Assembly: GCA_013146195.2 (NCBI GenBank)
Contig: CM028378.1
Span: forward strand, 75,607,254-75,671,253
DNA: 64,000 nt
Reading direction: 5' to 3'
Origin: Codonopsis lanceolata
Lineage: Eukaryota; Streptophyta; Magnoliopsida; Asterales; Campanulaceae
Numbering within the stretch: position 1 is the stretch's first letter; every line of letters begins with the position of its first letter. This document shows positions 43,778 to 56,170 of this stretch, piece after piece. The notes beneath the pieces were generated by a model. The model did not search any database and had not been told where the DNA came from. It saw nothing but the letters and a program-made list of their open reading frames with translations. The translations under genes and the position numbers were made by a program.

Positions 43778-44533
43778 CCTGTCGGCCCTGTGATAATAGA
43801 TGTCGAGGAGAATCAGGCTGCTCCCTCTGCCGGTATAGAAACAAACTTGCCCCCTCCTTGATAGATAGAATATTTGCCGAGTTGGACACGTCGGGCACAT
43901 CCACCGAGCATGGAGGGAGTTAGATAGATTGTGATCAGTCTTTTAATGATTTTCCTTTTGCTGTAATTTGATAATGAAATGAGAACTTTTTATTTTACAA
44001 TTGTGTGCGAGTGTTTTGTTGTTACTTGTTTATTTTTTTTTTTACACTTAGGTAAAAACAATTAATGTTACTGGGCAAGGCTCCTTCTGCTAATTCAGCA
44101 GGCATCTAAATAATTGCCTGATGCCCGAGTTATCGGGCAGATTTGTGTGGCCGCGTTAACTGGGCATTGCCCTTGGTTTATTAAACCGTTAACAAATTAT
44201 TTAGGCTAGATATTTATTTGAACGAGATTTATCTCCCTTTGCTGCCATAGCGAACAAAGCCGTCAAACAATATCAGACAATGGGTTGTTCCCCTTCTCCT
44301 GTTGAGGCATTCAAACTTAAAATATAAACCGGCCAGGGCCCCACTTTGCTCGATTTATCGAGCAAAGTTTTGTTTATATTTGTTTGAGTATATTTTCCCT
44401 TTGACGTGCACAATTTCAAACTTTTCAATCCATCATAATCACTTTCGATCAAGAATGTTCGAGAAAACTTTTATTATCAAAGAACCCATTAATGTACAAA
44501 CAGTAAATCAAAATGACTGATCTTAACTCCATG
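43778..44533. repeat. Convergent spacer with a series of short hairpins
   Basis: Lies between the ends of the antisense ORF and the integrase. Perfect short palindromic stems follow each other: CTGCT/AGCAG (about 44097), TGCCCGA/TCGGGCA (44122-44139), GGTTTA/TAAACC (about 44175), GAGAT/ATCTC (about 44225) and ACTTTGCTCGAT/ATCGAGCAAAGT (44343-44368). Most loops are 2-5 bases of A/T. Confidence 0.65.
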
Positions 44534-45574
44534 TTAATGGTAATATTTCTTCAAATGGTCAGAATGCCAGGGATGCTTCAAATGTTTGCCTTCTTGATTT
44601 TGCAAGATGTAAGTACCTTCCCTAACAACACCTGCAATCTTAAATGGTCCTTCCCAATCAGGTGACAATTTCCCTCGTTCTGGTCGCTGTCCTGTAACTT
44701 CGATTTTCCTAAGGACCCAATCTCCGACTTGAAATGCTCTTCCCCGAACCTTCCTATCATGATGAGCTTTAGCTTTTTGCTTGTAGTTAACCATTCGGAT
44801 GCGAGCTTCGAGTCTGCGTTCTTCAAGGAGGTCAAGGTCGATTGCGCGGGCAACTTCATTGTCCTGCTCGTTATAATGAGCCACTCTGTAACTGGGAAAG
44901 GCTATTTCTATTGGGATTACAGCTTCCCATCCATACGTGAGAGCAAAAGGTGTCTCGCCTGTTGATCCCTTTACTGTTGTCCTGATTGACCATAAAACGA
45001 TTGGTAACTCGTCTGCCCACTTCCCTGCTCTATCGTCCAGGTTCCGTTTGAGAGCATGCAAGATTTGTTTGTTCGCGGCCTCTGCTTGACCATTGCCTTG
45101 TGGATATGCGACTAAAGACTGCCAATGTTTAACATAAAACCTGTTACATTCCGCTGTAAATTTGTCCGAGAATTGTGTGCCATGATCAGAAACAATGGCT
45201 CTGGGCAGCACAAAACGACACCAAATATGGTCATGCACGAAGTTGATGATGTTGTTCTCGGTGATGGTTGCCAACGGTTTTGCTTCAATCCATTTGGTAA
45301 AGTAATCGATTGCCACTACTGCATACTTGAACTGAGATCGTGCCATAGGAAATGGATCGATTAGGTCGATTCCCCACATGTCGAATGGCCCCAGTAGACT
45401 ACCTAGGGAGTCGCTGGTGGATGGCGTCTGTATATCTGCAAACCTTTGACACTCACACTTCTGCACGTACAAAGCTGCATCTTTCCTTAGCGTGATCCAA
45501 TAGTATCATGCGAATAGAATCTTTTGTGCCAAGGTTCGGGCCCCTGGATGACCCCCACATTCTCCCCCGATGAA
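44534..45574 (-). pseudogene. Ty3/gypsy (Tat-type) integrase, 3' part of pol
   Basis: The minus-strand frame 45472-44534 is open for 312 residues: integrase core with WGIDLIDPFP, FTKWIEAKPLA, SDHGTQFSDKF (catalytic D) and YPQGNGQAEAANK (catalytic E region). Then comes the C-terminal GDWVLRK..., SPDWEGPFKI and HLKKYY end. Just upstream (45574-45473) is the H2C2 zinc-binding part (HRGECGGHPGAR, YVQKCECQRF) with a stop near 45506. The N-terminal side is cut at 45575 by a CACTA end. The Tat assignment rests on sequence style and the downstream antisense ORF. The rest of pol may be the decayed segment at 51.8-54 kb or may be lost. Confidence 0.9.
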
Positions 45575-46170
45575 CACTACTAGAAAATCGTGTCGCTGAC
45601 GGAAATTTCCGCTACTAAAGCGATTTCCGTCACTAATTTGACATCGCCGACGGAATAGGTCCGTCAACGCCCGTCATCGATCAAGCAGTCAAGCGATCGG
45701 TGATTTAAAAAAAATTCCGCCACCGATTGATGGAGATACTGCCACCGTATTCCATCGCAAAATGTCCTCCATCACTAATTTGCTACTAAGTTCCGCACTA
45801 AAAGAATTTAAAATATATATGGAATATTGTGTAGAGACTAACATCCGTGCCGCCGATAAAAGTTCTTCCGTCACTAATTAGAGACGGAAAGTTCGTCGCT
45901 AATAAAAAGTCCCTCCGTCACTAATTAGTGACTAATCTCCGTCGAATGAATTTAAAATATATATGGAATATTGTGTAGAGATCTTAATATCCGCCGCCGA
46001 TCGATAAGAAGACCATCCGTCACTAATTAGTGACCTTAATCTCCGCCTCTCGATAAATGTCCTCCGTCACTAATTCGCGATGGAGTCTCCGTCGCAGAAT
46101 TTTTTTAAATATACCCAAACAATTATGTAGCAACAAGGACTCCGTCTCTGAATTCCGTCACTGAATTAAA
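45575..46170. mobile_element. CACTA transposon end with subterminal repeats
   Basis: Starts CACTACTAGAAAATCG, a classical CACTA terminus. It is followed by repeated CCGTCACTAATT/AATTAGTGACGG motifs (at least seven between 45630 and 46110), in both orientations. I find no matching right end (CTAGTAGTG), so the element is either truncated or its end is lost under the copia insertion. Inserted in the gypsy integrase. Confidence 0.75.
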
Positions 46171-46940
46171 AAAAATTAAAAAAATTTATATTTTAAAATT
46201 TTAATATTTTTGTACTTGATATATAAAAAAATATTTTAGTCTTCATTTCAATGCATTAAATTTGAATTCAATAAATATTCAAATTATATAGAATTTAAAT
46301 AACACAAAAGTTTCCATTAATATCATGACAATTTTATTATTTTGGTACTATGTAAAATTCAATTGTAATTATATATTATAGCTAAATAAATTTTTATTAG
46401 TATATAAAATATGTAGTTTAATGTTATAAATTAATTTTATAAAATTAAAATATTTAAAATTCTAACTCAATTCTCATTCTAAATTTTAACAATATCATCA
46501 AACAATAGAACTAGTTTTAAAGACACTGATTCCAAGTCCATAATTCCAATTCCAAGTCTAAATTTTAACATTATTTGAAACAACAAAACTAGTTTACAAA
46601 ATGAACAAAACCAGATGATGATGTTGTGTTGCCTAAGTGGACCGCCTGTAGTTAACTCCATTGGAGGACGCAATTTCAAGTAAGTCATAATTGTTGGAGA
46701 GGCTAATTTACAAAATGAGCAATTCCGAGCGTTTAGATGTCAAAATTGCAAACTTGGAGGGGAGGAGAAGGAAATTTTTTATCCCTTTATACAGGAAATA
46801 GCAGGAGACAGACCCAGGTCTGTTCTCCTTCTTCCCCAAAACTGGTCGTGACTCCTCCTTTCTCTTCTTCTCCAAATTTCTTCCATTTCTCACTCAAATC
46901 AACCACATTTCTAAGCTCTCTCCCTGATTCTATGAGCAAG
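46171..46940. other. AT-rich sequence, probably CACTA interior
   Basis: Very AT-rich, non-coding. A ~72-bp imperfect tandem duplication with 'aattttaaca...actagttta' occurs near 46478-46600. The overlapping short ORFs at 46737 (plus) and 46708 (minus) are not supported. Confidence 0.4.
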
Positions 46941-46942
46941 CC

Positions 46943-47160
46943 GGATATCCTTGGCATGAATTGCACAAAGGTTTCAGTGTCTTCAAACAATCCCATCGAG
47001 ATAAGCCTCTACGCTTCAGAAGCAAAGAATAAATGAGCTTTGAAATCTTGTGCGATTTCCCTAACCAACCTCTAGAATGGAAGCTTACGGATCAACAACT
47101 TAGTGCTCTTCTGGTATTTCTTGATCTCCCTCAACACCACCGTTCCATAACAGAATCCAT
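46943..47160 (-). pseudogene. Histone H3 pseudogene, intronless fragment
   Basis: The minus strand reads GTVVLREIKKYQKSTKLLIR, then KLPF, a stop, RLVREIAQDFK. After degraded sequence it reads GLFEDTETFVQFMPRIS, matching the histone-fold helices of H3 (GTVALREI..., RLVREIAQDFK, GLFEDTNLCAIHAKRVT). At least two in-frame stops, no N-terminal tail and no C-terminus. It lies in what is probably CACTA interior, so it could be captured, or it may be a processed copy. Confidence 0.85.
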
Positions 47161-47164
47161 GATA

Positions 47165-47726
47165 AAGGGGGCTTGATTCCTAGATATGCTTAAATCCTGA
47201 TCACCACGCATCAGATTTGTTCGCGTGACAAAGAAACCATATATCAATTTCTTCAAAAGCACAAATTGAAAAAGTTCACACTTGTGTAATAATGACTCCA
47301 CCCGGTGGGTCGTAGTCTCTTGGTGGGGGTGGGACCGAGGGATGGGGGGGCATACTAGTATATGCTCTTGTTTAATAATATCTTGGTTACTCTGAGGTAT
47401 TTTCTCATAGAATCTTCAAAATAATTCATGGTGCACGTGTCCATATGACTTAGACAATTGAGTTTGTAATTGCATGTTCTTTTACTTATATTTTCGGTAT
47501 AACTTGGTTACATTGATGTACTAGTAAATCAATGCTTCTAACACACTATGGTAAATTAGAGCTATAAATTATGGAAAATGAACAAAAGAGGGAGACTTTC
47601 TACCGAAAGGACGGCTTAAATGTCAATGATTATCGACCACTGAAGTCATGAAAATGAAAATATAGTGCAAGGCTTTCCAAAACACTAGCAACTTCAAAAA
47701 TCGTATTATGAACCACCAAAACAGAC
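47165..47726. other. Spacer before the copia insertion
   Basis: AT-rich with one G-rich stretch (about 47300-47355, GGTGGG and GGGGGGG runs). No gene seen. Confidence 0.4.
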
Positions 47727-47731
47727 CCTTA

Positions 47732-47947
47732 TGTAGAAACTAATAAAGTTTAGGAATAATGGCATAGCCTTTCCATTGAATAAATCACATATTTATGTGG
47801 GATTTACAATTAGGTTACACTAGGAGTAGGATACAAGAAACCTATACAAGGAAGGTAACACAATTAGGAAAGAACTCTACAAGGTAATTACCACTAATTA
47901 CTCATTACAAATCTACAAGAATAATTAAAAGATATTATTCTCTAACA
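47732..47947 (-). mobile_element. LTR of a decayed Ty1/copia element
   Basis: Starts TGTAGAAACTAATAAAG and ends TTCTCTAACA beside a purine-rich tract (minus strand: TTGCGGGGGCA). The first 45 bases match the LTRs of the non-autonomous element at 24768-27435 almost exactly. CCTTA (47727-47731) would be the left target duplication. The partner LTR is not seen and may lie in the gap at 51724. Confidence 0.8.
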
Positions 47948-50540
47948 TGCCCCCGCAAGATGGACGTCCGAGAGGAGAGACCAATCTTGTGAAGTAAGTG
48001 ATGAAACCGCTTGGCGAGCAAGAGGCTTGGTCAAAGCATCGCCTAGTTGATCGGCCGAGGAGACAGGCAAACTCGCATAAGCCCATCCCCGAACTTGTTG
48101 CCGAATGAAATGAAAGTCCGTGAGCCACATGCTTCATGCGAGTATGAAAAACCGGGTTAGAGCAAAGACTCGTAGCGCCCACATTGTCACAGAAATGACC
48201 GGTTGAGTCGAGGAGGCAAGACCGAAGTTCGCTAAGAAGAGACAATCCACTGACTTCTCAGCCGCCCACCGCCTCGCCCAGCCTCTGCCGATTCGCCGAG
48301 GAGCGAGCTATACAAGCGTTGTTTCTTCGAGCTCCAGAGATCGGTTGCCGCCAAGATAGACAATGTAGGCACCGGTGGATGTGTAGTCATCCTTGTTGCC
48401 CCGCCAGCATCGCCGGTGAAGGCATGGAGAGTAGGAGGAGATCGGCGATGAAGGAGGATGCCCGCATCAATCGTGCCACGTAGATACCGAAGAACTCGCT
48501 GACCGCAATCCAAAGGCTCGGCTCTACCTATGCATGAACCGAGAGAGTTTGTTGACAATGAAGGCAACATCGTGGCGAGTAGAGAGATATATTGAAGACC
48601 GCCGACCATTGCTCGAAATTCGCTCTGATCTCGAGAGCAAGCCTCGTGAAGAGTCAAGGTAGGCGAGGTGGCAAGAGGCGTAGCTACCGGGCGAAAGACG
48701 GCCATGCCCGCGAGCAAGGAGATCGCCTATATACCTCGCCGGGAGAGCGTAAGACCACTGGGCGCTTAACAACTTCAACCCCAAGAAAGTAGTGAAGATC
48801 ACCAAGGTCCTCGAGAGAAAAGCGAGTAGCGAGCATGAGATGAAAGTCTCGAACCCTCCGGCCGGCTTTCAAAGTTTCAAAGGACAATGATGTCATCCAC
48901 ATATACAAGGAGATAGATGATGGCGCCCGCAAGCATTTAAGCGCGAAACAAATGATGTGTCGCCCATCGAAGTTTGGAAGCCGAGGCAAGGGAGAAACCG
49001 ACGCAGCCATTATACCATGTTCTGGGAGCCCGCTGAGACCATAAATAGCCTCAAGTCGACACACATGTTGAGGTTTGTCCGCATTCCAAACCCAAAGGCT
49101 GAGCCACGAATACCTCCTCTGAGTTGCTTCAAGAAAGGCATTGTTCACATCCGCTTGACGAAGAGCCCATCCCTGACAAACAAATGGAGAGAACAAGACG
49201 AATGCTGGCTCCGCTTAACTCACGGCCGAAGTCTTGGTAGTCAACCCCCGGTCGCCGGTGAAATCCTTGGCTACAAAGCGAAGCCAGAGCGATCAACAAG
49301 CATTCATCAAGATGTCTCTCGATACTAGATCCACTTACGCCCAACTATATTGCGAGCATCTTCTGAAGGAACTAGATCCCAAGTCCTATCATGGCAAGGG
49401 CATCAAAATCTTCAGACATGGCCCGACGCCACTTCACATCCTCAGAGCCCGAGTAACACACGCTGGGTTCACCGTCCATCGCTAGTCGAGCCGAAGACTC
49501 ATTTTAATCTTCTTTGAAGATGTTGTTCGAGCGAGTGACTACGAGGATGTGGGCCAAGCACTGTGAGCGGGAGCAAGAGGGCACAGGGCAAGTACGGCAC
49601 GGGAACCAATGAAGGCACAGACTTGCAGTATCGTGATCTCTGCACTGCATCGTCCGAGGTAGGCCGAGCAACTGATAAAGTGGAATCCGCGAGCAGTGGA
49701 GCCGTGGTCGAGGAGGATGGAGCAAGGCAACCGGACAAGGAGCAGTGCAATGGTATCCCCTGCACAAAGAGTCGACGCTGAGGTCTGGCGGGCGAGATCA
49801 ACCAGATCTCGACAGTGCGTGAGCCACCGACGTAGGGTATCGAGCGAGCAAAATTGACCGGGTGTGTATGAGGGACGGTGCAGCTCATGAGGGGGAAGCC
49901 AAGACTCACTATCATAGGTGTCCGCGGAAAGGTGGCCGTGCGGCCGGTGGACATGGGAAAAGTGGACTCGACAAAGCGAACATGACGCGATATGCATAAA
50001 TTTTGGTTGAGTTTCTATCATGAGATAGGCACTCGAAAGTGAGCGAGTAACCAGGAAGACACACTGAGTGAGCGAGCATCGAAGTTTGTATGAGTAAGGA
50101 TGAGCCAAGGATAACAGAGACAACCAAAAGCACGGTTGGCGTGAAGTTTGCGCAGAGCCAAAAGTTTATGGTAGAGACCGGGCGAAGCGCGGTGGGTGTA
50201 GGTAGTCGATTTATGAGATAGGTCGCGGCTTGGAAAGCAAACGACCGTAAGGGCAGCGAAAGAAGCACGAGTAGCGGGAGAGACCAGCCTCAATGTGGCG
50301 ATGACGACGCTCCGAGAACCCATTGTGTTCCTGGGCAGTGAGGCGAGTAAGGTGAGAGATGCCATGAGCGATTGTAGGCGCTGCCGAGTCCTCCTGCAAG
50401 CCCATATACTCGCCACCATCGTCCGAGTAAAGGGTGACTATGGATGTTTTAAAATAATTTTCCACTAAGGCTTTGAATTGGGAAAGATGGTGGCAACCTC
50501 GCATTTGAGTCCGAGCGGTAAAGCCGATGTATGGCATATA
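47948..50540 (-). pseudogene. Ty1/copia pol remnant (integrase, reverse transcriptase, RNase H), indel-rich
   Basis: Read on the minus strand: integrase near 50537-50211 (LYSDDGGEYMGL), reverse transcriptase near 49196-48684 (QADVNNAFLEA, a degraded YVDD as MWMTSLSF, FSLEDLGDLHYFLGVEV), RNase H near 48717-48232 (MVGGLQYISL, YLRGTIDAGILLHR, WSSKKQ) and the C-terminal end near 48130 (ADQLGDALTKPL). The frame changes every 50-150 codons, so nothing functional remains. It is the likely autonomous relative of the element at 24768-27435. Confidence 0.85.
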
Positions 50541-51410
50541 GGATCAACAAAGATCACATAGTATTTGAACCCATCAATGGAGAGGGAAGGGGAGGTCCAA
50601 ACATCGTATAAATAGTTTGAAGAGGGAGAGTAGACACAATAGTATTTTGATGAAAAGGAATTTTATGACTTTTATTAGAAAGACAATCATTACAATGAAT
50701 GAGCGCGAGCAAGGTCTAATGCTAAACCTAGGCTAGATAATATCCGATTTTGGATGGGGCCGACTTGATGGCCAAGACGATGATGCCACCCGATGAGAGA
50801 CTTTGGAGCCGATTACAAGCAGGGCGGGCGGAGACAGTGGTCGCCATTCATACACACCGGCCCTTAGACTGTCCTAACAAGATTCTCCCCGCCGCCAGAT
50901 CCTTCACATGAAAAGAAGTTGGTAAGAACTCAATAGAGGTTTTATTAGAGATGCATTGAGATACGGATATAAGATTCTTTTTTCATGTCGTGAACAAATA
51001 AAACATTATGGGAAAAAGTGTGTGAGGGAGTATGGGAGGAGGAGAAACTAGTTTTGGGAGATAGTTAACCCAAGCACCATCACCAATGACCACGCATCCA
51101 TGCCCTGTAGTCGAGTGTAGCGAGATCGCCGAGGTCGCTAGACATGATGAGAGGCACCACTATCGAGTAGCCGCCTGTCCCGTGTCCGCCGTGGTTGCAA
51201 GATTTGAGCCCGTGGTTGCCACTTGGAGTCACTCACTTAAGCCGAGTAAGCACATAGAGGTGGTGGCGATCAGTTGAAAGTTTGGGCAGCGAGTAGCCGA
51301 AGTGGCCCCGTTCTTACTGCTTTGACACTTGCGGAATCACGATATTTGTGGCCGAGGCGGCCGAGGGTTGGGAAGGTGGCCGGAGGTTGCGAGGCGGTGA
51401 CTACAAGAAA
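50541..51410 (-). pseudogene. Copia gag / pre-integrase region, decayed
   Basis: Upstream (minus-strand sense) continuation of the copia element. The stretch 'gacaatcattacaatgaa...gtctaatgctaaacctag' (50685-50730) recurs at the very end of the window (63930 on). No intact gag motif is readable. Confidence 0.5.
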
Positions 51411-51414
51411 ACGA

Positions 51415-51723
51415 GGGCAAGCGGAAATTTGCAACGAATTGAAATCGGTTTCAATATAAAAAGTACTCAAGGAAATTGGCGTGCACAATTAATTTTGCAA
51501 CTCATATTGCAATGGAAAACTATTTTGTTGCATCATGTTTCGGGGAAAAGTTGGAGGGAAGAATGCGCTAATTTTGCAATGGTTTTGAAACGAGATGAAC
51601 TTATGTTTCAATTTTACTGTTTCAATTTCGGTTGTATTTTGCAAAGGTGAAATGTCGGATTTCGATGAAAAAAGTGTTCGAAATTGGCGTGCAGGATTAA
51701 TTTCTGCAACTCATATTACAATG
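51415..51723. repeat. Tandem repeat of about 208 bp beside the gap
   Basis: A ~43-base block 'aattggcgtgca..attaattt.tgcaactcatatt.caatg' occurs at 51473-51515 and again at 51681-51723, with further similarity between ('gaaat.cgg.ttc.at.aaaaa'). The second copy runs straight into the run of Ns, so the array may continue there. Confidence 0.75.
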
Positions 51724-51823
51724 NNNNNNNNNNNNNNNNNNNNNNNNNNNNNNNNNNNNNNNNNNNNNNNNNNNNNNNNNNNNNNNNNNNNNNNNNNNNN
51801 NNNNNNNNNNNNNNNNNNNNNNN
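51724..51823. other. Assembly gap (100 N)
   Basis: One hundred undetermined bases, a conventional placeholder length; the true size is unknown. ORFs crossing it are meaningless. Confidence 1.
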
Positions 51824-54800
51824 TCAGTTTCAAGGCCTTGCGATTTCGTTCCATCGGTGTAATAGGAGAATGCGCTCGGGTTTCCATTTTTGTGGACGAT
51901 CCATCTACGAACAATGTCGAGGCGAGGTGGTCGCGTTTTGCGAGGACACTCTTGCACGGGCACTTGCTCGCTTGTGGAAGGTCACGATGCAGGCGCATTA
52001 TTTTCTCCTTACTGCCGAGGTGAAGGAGGCTTCGGCAATGAAATCGGCCAGATTTGAGCTCGATGGTTTTTCTTGGGAGGTAAACAATTGCGTACTCGGT
52101 CGACTCAATGGCCCACTTCATCATTCTTCCGGCAACATCGGGGCAGTGTAATATTCTTGCGAGGGGCAAGTCGGTGTAAACCCGATTTCATGGGCTTTGA
52201 AATACGGCTTGACTTTCGCCGTTATCATTAGCGCGAGAATCACCTTCGATGTGCATGTACCTCGTTTTCAGCCGGTCAGGTGCATGTGATACATAGTAGA
52301 TGGGTTTCACGAAGTCCTCCTTCCTACCAGCAACGACACGGAATGCTATGGTTATTATCAATTAGAGATAGACAAAGAATCTTTCTCTGGTTTGGGAGCG
52401 ACTTAAGCGGGGAAGCTAGAGGTATTTTTGAGCTCGTCAAGCGAGGTCGCGCATTCTTTGTCCCATGTGAATTTTCTCGCTCCTCTTAGGATTTTGAAGA
52501 AGGGAGGCTTTTTCGGTGATTTTGATATGAACCTTCCCAGGCTACTATTCTTCCATTCATTTTTGAACTTGCTTGATGCATATTGGGACCTTCATCTCGG
52601 CAAGTGCTTTTATTTTCTCGGGATTCGCCTCGTCTCGCTCATTCACCATGTACCCAAAGCTTCCAGTAGTTCGCCGAAGGCACACTTGGCGGGATTGAGC
52701 TCATTTTGTTCTTTTACGAGGTTTGCGAAGGTTTCTCGAGGTCGTCAATGTGGCTGTTTCCTTCGTTTTAATCACCATATCATCTATGTAGGCCTCCACA
52801 TTCCTCCCCAGCGATTGCCGAAGACTTTGTTCACCATTCGGTAGGTGGCCCCGCGTTTTTAGGTAGAGCGGCATCATATTATGCTTGATAAGCGCGCCGC
52901 TCGGAAGCTGTGTTCCCTTGGTCCTCTTTCCACATCGATCGGTGGTACCACGAGTGGCGTCCGCGAAGCTTAAAATTTTGTATCAGAGATAGAATCGACC
53001 GGTTGATCTATCCTCGGTAGTGGATCTGATCCTTCGGGCATGCTTCGTTCGAGTTGGTGAAGTCGCATCCTCCATTTTCGTTATTTTTCTTGACCATCAC
53101 AACATTTGCAATCCCGTAGGGTAGTGGATTTCTCTTATGATCTCGGCAGAAGAAGTTTGGCTATTTCCTCCTTGATGGCCTCTTGCTTTTCGGGGAGAAA
53201 TATCTGGTTGTATAGGTACAAATCTTTGGATTGATGCTTAATACGTGTCTTTGCTACATCCTCGGCAATGCCTTCCATATCCTCGGCTTGCCATGCAAAG
53301 ACATCGTGTTTTCCCTTAAGAACTTCAATTATGGCTCTCCTTTTAAATTTCCATTCCCACCTTTATTTTACGGTCGGGGTAGTTGAAGTTTATGATAACC
53401 TCTTCTACATCTTCCATAGGTTGTATGATTGGATGATCTCGAACATCGAGGCTTTTCGATTCGGTTTTCTCGTTCTCGGCACTCGATGTTCCTTCTTCCA
53501 GGCAGCGGGCCAACTTCCTTGGCTTGCTTTGGTTGCTACGAGGTGGAGCTTTCCCGTCGAGCCCTGGCTCGTTTTGCGGCTGTTCACCTTCTATTCCCTC
53601 GGCCTCCTACGGCCTTTTCAACCTTTTCTCGCCTCTTTTTTCTCGTGATCGGGTACTCTAAAGTAGTGCGAGCATCATTCTTAAGGACCCCTACTCGAGC
53701 GAGGTCATGTACTTGACTTCGTGATGGGCCATTGATGCCACCATTCGAAATTTGGCACGGGAAGGTGCGTAGGGATGGCGTTATGCGGAGAGGAGATCAG
53801 GGCGAGGAAAGTGACTTCCTCGCAAACGGTGGTATCCCCTCGCCCGGCGACTATGAGTCCCACTTGTTCCTTTGGCGAGTGACCTTGTGGCTGTAAAGCC
53901 CTCAGTTGGACTCGGCTCGGAGTGAGGTGGGTATCGCCGAGCTTTAGTGCCGAGAAAGCACTTATAAAACATCACATCTCTTCCCCCGCCTGTCTATCAA
54001 GACCCGTTTAACTAGGCATTTGTGAATGCCGATTTGCGAGTTAACGGGTTTTGGCGAGCATAATCGTTGACCGCCGGCTCGGTGTCCACGAATACCATTT
54101 CGTTTTCAACCATCCCGTCCATGATGTTTTCGCCCACTACATTCGAGGCGATTGATGGCATTCTTCAAGCGTGATACTGCAGGTATCTTCAGGATGGTAT
54201 TTACCATTGGCCGGTTGTCGGTATGCATTTTCGCCCGGGCCCTCGGTCGGGGCGCGAATGGACTTCTCTTGCCACAAACCTTCATCTCCCTCGTTTATCA
54301 CCCTTTGTATTGCTCTTTTGAGCTGTATGCATTCTTCAGTAATATGGCCAATCTCGTTATGGGCTGCATCTTTTTTATTGATTTCGCCCCTCCACGGGTG
54401 ACCTCGTGGGGAGTGGTGGGCGTATCTTGTTTTCTCTGCGGAAGCGTCCATTATGTGCTCTCTAGATTCATTGAGGGGGTGAAGTCTTCCGGCTCGAATT
54501 CTCGTCTTGGCCCCCTAATCTCGCCCGGTGAATGCAGCGCCTCTTTCCTCCTCCCTTCTCTTCGTAGAGTTGGCGTCCTCTGTAGAGCTTTCCCCTCTTT
54601 TCCTTTATTTGCGGCGCAGTGCGGAAGGGGCGTGACCCCTTGTGAGTTTGTTGTGGTGGGGGTTGCTCGCCGTCCAGGGGCCACCCTTTGGTATCAAGAA
54701 CATCTCGCCGATTGTGTCCTTTGGTCGCATGAGGAGCTGTTCGGCAATTCCTCGTACCGGGCACGCTCAGAAACACATCCTCGCGGATGTGTCGGGAATA

Positions 54801-56170
54801 TCTGGGATTTGGTCGGGACTTCTTTAAAAGCGTGCCATGTATGCGCCCGATGCAGTTTCTCCAACCTCTTGTTTCCGCTGCAGTGCGTCTCGCTTTTGGG
54901 AGAGCACTGCGGCGAACTTTTTCAAAAATGCCCCCTTAAAGTCATCCCAGGTGATAGAATCGGGTGCTAACCCGTTGTACCCTTGTTGAGCACACTTCTT
55001 GAGGGTTCCGGCGCGAACACCAAGCACCGTATGTCGTCGATGCAGTTGCGATGATCATTTTCAATTCGAACACGACCGTGGTCGAGGCGTTGTGTTACCG
55101 TGTAGTCCTCAAAGTGTGGAATCTTTACTTTCGAGGAACTTCCACCTCTCTTATACGCAATAAATGGCCCCCAATTTTCTTGAGGAGAGTTAACCCCGTA
55201 GCTCTGTAGAGCTTCCAACTTTTCCATCCATGCCTAATCTCGGCTTTGTCATCGGCCTTTCGCCTTGTGCGACCAGCGGCTTGTGTGGGAATGCGATTAG
55301 CCCCTTTTTCTGCTGTGGTACCTCGGGCTCTTCCTCGATCATATTTCTCACGGGGGACCCCAAAGCGAGCCTCCTTTGCAATTTGGCGAGGCAGGTGCGA
55401 GACTTGGAGTGGGCTTTGTTCGAGGGCGGCGTAGGGCCGAGACTCTCCTTCCTCGCTATGGGCTCGACAATTATCCGTCTCGGCGGGGAATCTTAGGCGA
55501 GAATGAACGCTCGTCCTGGATCCCTCGCCGGCCACCCTCTTCCCCAGTCTCGATTTGACATTGGTGGTAAACTTTGCCTTTTTGGCTTTTGTAGTTTCCA
55601 TCCTCCAAAGCCGAGTTCGATCGCAGGGGTGCTTTGTTCGATGATTATGGGCTCGGGTTAGGGGCAGGGCTTTGTCTTAGCTCGTGCATCTTAGTCTCGG
55701 CTTCTGAATTTTCGTGCACAAGGTCTTTTGGTGCTCCCAATATGCTACCGTTCGGCGTCTTCTTGAGCCGTTGGTCTATTTGTTTTACCACGCGGCTCCT
55801 CCTTGTTGGCCCTGGAAGTCTCGACCTCTCGGAGGTCGGCGTCGATGTCTTTATTTTTTTTGTTCGAGTCGTTTGTGCGGGCGATCCTTCTTTGGTCACT
55901 GGCCAGAGCACCTCGGGTAGCGGCGGGAGTTCTCCCTGCGTCCCTCATTGTGCTTTGTGCTCGGCCTGCTCCTTTTCTAGGTGGGTGGATGCAGCGGGGG
56001 TTACGTTCTTTGAGGCTTGCTTTTTGGATTTTACCATCCTTTCTCGTCTGTGGGCTGTCTTTAGGAAAAGTCGTTTCCGGCAGCGGAACAAGCGATCACG
56101 CAATATTTGTGGTGATCTTGTCTTGGCGTCACGTGTGGCGAGGATGAGGTGGCGGCTTCTTGTTCGTCCG
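51824..56170 (-). pseudogene. Ty3/gypsy (Tat-type) gag-pol remnant, indel-rich
   Basis: Minus-strand order from high to low coordinates: gag (near 55027-54824, ITWDDFKGAFLKKFAAVLSQ) and gag C-terminal zinc-type motif (near 54451-54137, HNEIGHITEECIQLKRAIQ). A protease/reverse-transcriptase stretch lies at about 53.9-52.2 kb with broken frames (PTYMMVIKTKE near 52780). RNase H is near 52169-51840 (PDVAGRMMKWAIESTEYAIV, LFVDGSS). No domain is intact. The large ORFs on the plus strand (for example 54152-54970) are shadows. It could be the 5' half of the element whose integrase lies at 44534-45574, but their LTR candidates do not match. Confidence 0.75.

Noticed and set aside
51595..52169. ORFs of about 140-155 residues across the gap
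   Set aside because: They read through the run of Ns; only the RNase H motifs on the minus strand right of the gap are real.
54152..54970. 272-residue plus-strand ORF
   Set aside because: The opposite strand carries gypsy gag motifs in the same interval; the plus frame is a shadow with no family signature.
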